The translations under genes were made by a program, and so were the position numbers. From Mesostigma viride (lineage: Eukaryota > Streptophyta > Mesostigmatophyceae > Mesostigmatales > Mesostigmataceae): a stretch of DNA of 64,000 nt. The stretch lies in contig RPFO01000041.1 in NCBI GenBank assembly GCA_009746045.1, forward strand, positions 945,245 to 1,009,244. Direction: 5' to 3'. Shown here one piece after another: positions 60,945-64,000 of the stretch. Each line of letters starts with the position of its first letter. The stretch's first letter is position 1. The notes under the pieces were generated by a model. It saw only the letters and a program-made list of their open reading frames with translations. It searched no databases and had not been told where the DNA came from.

Positions 60945-63600
60945 TAGGGGATGAAATCCGTGAATCCAGATTTCCATCCACCGAATCCATCCACCGAATT
61001 CCATGGAAACGCATAATTTGGCTCTGATGACACAAACTCTAGTGCGGGGGTGAGTGCGGGGTTCCGGGACACCACCGCACTAAGTCCGACGCGCCTGCCC
61101 AGGCCACGCCGCGCCGGACCGGCACACGAGTTACGCGGGAAAAAAGGGCCTGCCGCGCCAATTACTGTAGGACTTGGCTAATTTCTTTGTTGACAACAAG
61201 CGCAGTCAAGGATGCAATTGGCATCGTTGCATTATTTTTGCCAAGGTGCTGGCAATTTACGCTTGAAGGTGGCAATAATCTGGTTTCTTTGTGATGCAGT
61301 AGTGACTATTGCCTGGCAATTGCGCAGCCGGGAAGTTGGGCGACGAGAATGCCATGGTTGTTCTAAAGTATAATCATCGGACCCTAATTTGTCTAAAGTA
61401 GGAGACAAACAGTCTTTGACGTCCCTGGGATCCATAGCAATAAAAATTCTGCTTTCTCTACTCGCAGTAATGTCGGCACACTTAGTTTCCTCTTCGAATC
61501 GATCTTTTGTCTGGCAATCTTTCCCTCTCTCGTTTTTTTCTCCCTCCCTCCCTCCCTTGCTCGCTCCCTCCCTCCGTCTCATGCGTTCCTCCAACGTCCC
61601 GTCCTGTCTTCTTCCCCCCACCCTGCCTTCTCTCGTTAGCTTCCGAGCTTTTTATGCATTGCCTCTCCATACCTCGCTACCAAGTTTCCAAGTAGACCTT
61701 GAAGAGATATACCGGGAAATGCGTCTGGACGCGGTCATCGTGCGCGCCTTTCTCTTCTGATTTTCTGCGTAAAGCTTGGTAGCACACCTTGTCGGCCCTC
61801 GCGGAACTGTCAGCCCGTATCTGGGAACTGGACCACATGTATCTGTTACAGTATCTTGCTTATTTTGCGTAGGTTGCTAGTGTTGCTGTATCCTTCAAGT
61901 TTAGTGTTGCAGAGTGTGACTGACCACTGTATCATTTGGTGATGGGTTTGTTGAATGCTGGGTTTGTTCTTGTATGAGTGTTTGTATAGGGATCCTTGTG
62001 TCCTAAAGTAGAAAGCTTGTCGTTGATACTGCTTCTTCTTTTTTTAGAGTAGCCCTTGGGACATGCAGGCAAGGATGGCATTACAAATATCAATGAAATA
62101 CAGTACCAAGCTTTTTACCACTGACGTGCATTGTAAAATAGGTGCAGGCAACTGCCGTGCACATGCCGTGCCTGAAAATTGTTGAGCCCATGGTGAGCTT
62201 TTTTGGTTATTTGGTAATTACAGCGTCAATACGTTGTCTAATGTCAACCAACGTGGATCGACCTGGGCTGAGGTTGTCAGTGTGTGCGTAAATGTAAAGC
62301 ACACATGTATGGCTCGCATGTTTGGGAGCCGATCCTAGCCGAATCACACTTTGTTGGCACCCATGCCTGCAGCTAGTGGGGTCTTTGTGGCTAGGTACCT
62401 TGGGACAGTGTTGGGGTTGGCTAGCTAGACTACGTGCAAGATGATTCCACCACTGGCCATCAGTGGCTCGGTCCTTAGAGCAGCCAACATACCAGCATAC
62501 TCGCGCATATTTCAGCTTTAGCACACCCACAGTTTGCCATAGTCCAACGAGCGTTGAACGCAGCTGTGGCCTGCCTTTGGGCATGAGTGAGGACGCAGGT
62601 GTCTTTGCCCCTTTCCCACTGTGCAACTTACAGGGACTGGAAAGCACTCTAGGTGCTACATGCCCACCCCACCGAGGCATGCTATAATTTATTTAATTTA
62701 ATTTTAGAGCAGGAAACATGTTCCTGTCATCCATGAGATAGCGGCCATTGGCATTGTGAGGATGGATGCACGTCAGATCATATAGTAAGAATTTGGATAA
62801 TCAAGAATGTGTTTGACGCTCTTTCAACCCAAATTAAGGTTTGACTGATAATTTGGTCGGGGCTCATTGCTCAACCATTCCAATGGGGATGTATGCTCGT
62901 TGACGCAGTCAATCATGACATCTTATGATTATTACTTACGGCAACGTGACGTGTGGATCCGCCAATAAATTAGCTATCAAGGTCAACCAGCATCGGTATG
63001 CATTATTAAATCAGCAGACGCATGCATGTGTTGAATGTTAGCAACGCATACCTTGTGTTGGCCGGCCACCTGCAAAATTACTGACCAGGTAGATGTTGAA
63101 GAACCTCACAATCATCCAGTTGTCGCATGGATCCTAGCTAGCCCACGAGGAAAATTTTCAAGGTGCCCAGTTTTATAGCAGTATGCATATAAGACACATG
63201 ATACTGCACCACTGCGGCTAGCTTATGACTGTCCCCATCCCCCCTTCCCCATTCCATCAGGAAATATGCTGACGCTGTCTACGCGTTTATTAATTTATTC
63301 ATTCATGACTGTGTAACATGGCCAACGTGAAGGCAGGCCTTTATGATAATGGGCCCTTCAACTCGAGAGCTCCATCCATTGCAGCCCTTGGGCATTTGCA
63401 GCTGCCAGCTGATAATGCTCCAATATGAGGGTAGTCTTGGAATCTTCATGCCGAAAGCTCGGTCACCACCTCCTGCATTAAGAGCAAATAGACAAGCACT
63501 GAGTTTAGAACCCTGGACTCAACCACACACAAACAATGATTCGTGACAAGCTATGGATGAAAAACTTCAGGAATCTCTTTTTCTAATTGCGTACATATGG
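60945..63600. other. Unassigned region
   Basis: No ORF with recognisable features; the longest frames (62207-62680 minus, 61389-61760 plus) show no domain and no codon-usage support. A pyrimidine-rich tract (CTCCCTCCCTCCC and similar) spans about 61520-61625. If a host gene lies here it is intron-rich or non-coding. Confidence 0.35.
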
Positions 63601-63702
63601 GCATTACATGCACATGCACAACCACAATACAATAACGGGGGAGAAAAAGGGAAAAGGAAGCCCAGCAGAGAGAGACGCAGTGAGAGGGAGTTCGTTAGGT
63701 TG

Positions 63703-63775
63703 GCAGTCGGGCAGTCGGGCAGTTGGGCAGTCGGGCAGTCGGGCAGTCGGGCAGTCGGGCAGTCGGGCAGTCGGG
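63703..63775. repeat. (GGGCAGTC)n microsatellite
   Basis: Eight to nine copies of the 8-bp unit GGGCAGTC, with one GGGCAGTT variant, ending at GGGGCGGAGG. Confidence 0.95.
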
Positions 63776-64000
63776 GCGGAGGGCGCCGCAGCCGGGGCGG
63801 AGGGCACCGCAGCCGGCGCGCGGGGCACGGCAGCCGGGGCGGAGGGCGCCGCAGCCGGGGCGGAGGGCACCGCAGCCGGGGCGGAGGGCACGGCAGCCGG
63901 GGCGCAGGGCACGGCAGCCGGGGCGGAGGGCACGGCAGCCGGGGCGCATGGCACGGCAGCCGGGGCGCAGGGCACGGCAGCCGGGGCGGAGGGCACGGCA
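63776..64000. repeat. 21-bp GC-rich minisatellite running off the right edge
   Basis: Unit CGGCAGCCGGGGCGGAGGGCA and variants (GGCGCC, GCGCAGGG), about 11 copies. Being 21 bp long it leaves an open frame on the minus strand (APAAVPS/APAAVPC heptapeptide), so the minus-strand ORF 63604-63996 is open without need for selection. A real Ala/Pro-rich coding exon cannot be excluded because the array continues beyond the window. Confidence 0.92.

Noticed and set aside
62207-62680. 157-residue minus-strand ORF
   Set aside because: No domain, no biased codon usage, no homologous second copy in the window; likely chance.
63604-63996. Ala/Pro/Val-rich 130-residue ORF on the minus strand
   Set aside because: Fully explained by a 21-bp repeat unit without stops. 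Not enough evidence for a gene, though the array leaves the window.

Overview
This is eukaryotic nuclear DNA made almost entirely of transposable elements and simple repeats. No rRNA, CRISPR array, operon or bacterial gene is visible. The mix is Ty3/gypsy elements with a chromodomain, Ty1/copia-type elements, hAT and Mutator-like DNA transposons, LINEs whose C-terminus looks like a restriction-type endonuclease, and a tyrosine recombinase fragment. This would fit an alga or another protist of the plant lineage; that assignment is inference. I see no convincing host gene.

Layout. 1-457: end of a tyrosine recombinase gene. 1505-3960: two minisatellites. 5300-5770: a tandem array of palindromes. 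5775-14187: a gypsy element in the order 'ORF3 - LTR - gag - protease - RT', with a 1.6 kb non-autonomous hAT element in gag. 14188 to about 35773: a Mutator-like element. It is split by copia element A (16543-34925, minus strand), which is itself split in its pol gene by a composite retroelement (19272-29250). That composite holds an inverted pair of gag-only elements (C-left, C-right) and a small LTR element (D). 35774-41166: two further gypsy fragments, one minus (LTR3) and one plus (integrase end, chromodomain, ORF3, LTR2). 41230-44530: a LINE remnant and a minus-strand gypsy element (F). 44531-59500: a hAT transposon inside gypsy F, split in its transposase gene by copia element B (46647-57853), which carries two LINE insertions. 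59501-64000: the rest of gypsy F, organelle-like palindromes, a MITE, unannotated sequence and a GC-rich minisatellite at the right edge.

The nesting can be read exactly because target-site duplications (TSDs) are intact: GTGGGTGG and GATGCAGC (hAT), GCTGC, GAAGG and TTGTG (LTR elements), and 11-12 bp (LINEs). Removing each insertion plus one TSD restores the interrupted reading frame at the hAT element in gypsy gag, copia A in the Mutator-like gene, the composite in copia A pol, copia B in the hAT transposase, and the first LINE in copia B pol.

The most unusual object is the copia A/B family. Both copies have an extra ORF before gag, a gag stop (TGA followed by CTA or CTT) with pol continuing in the same frame, a retropepsin-like domain between integrase and RT, DTN and HGDD where DTG/DSG and YVDD are usual, and LTR ends that are not TG...CA. 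A second unusual object is a gypsy family with a large third ORF after the chromodomain and a small ORF that starts inside the LTR.
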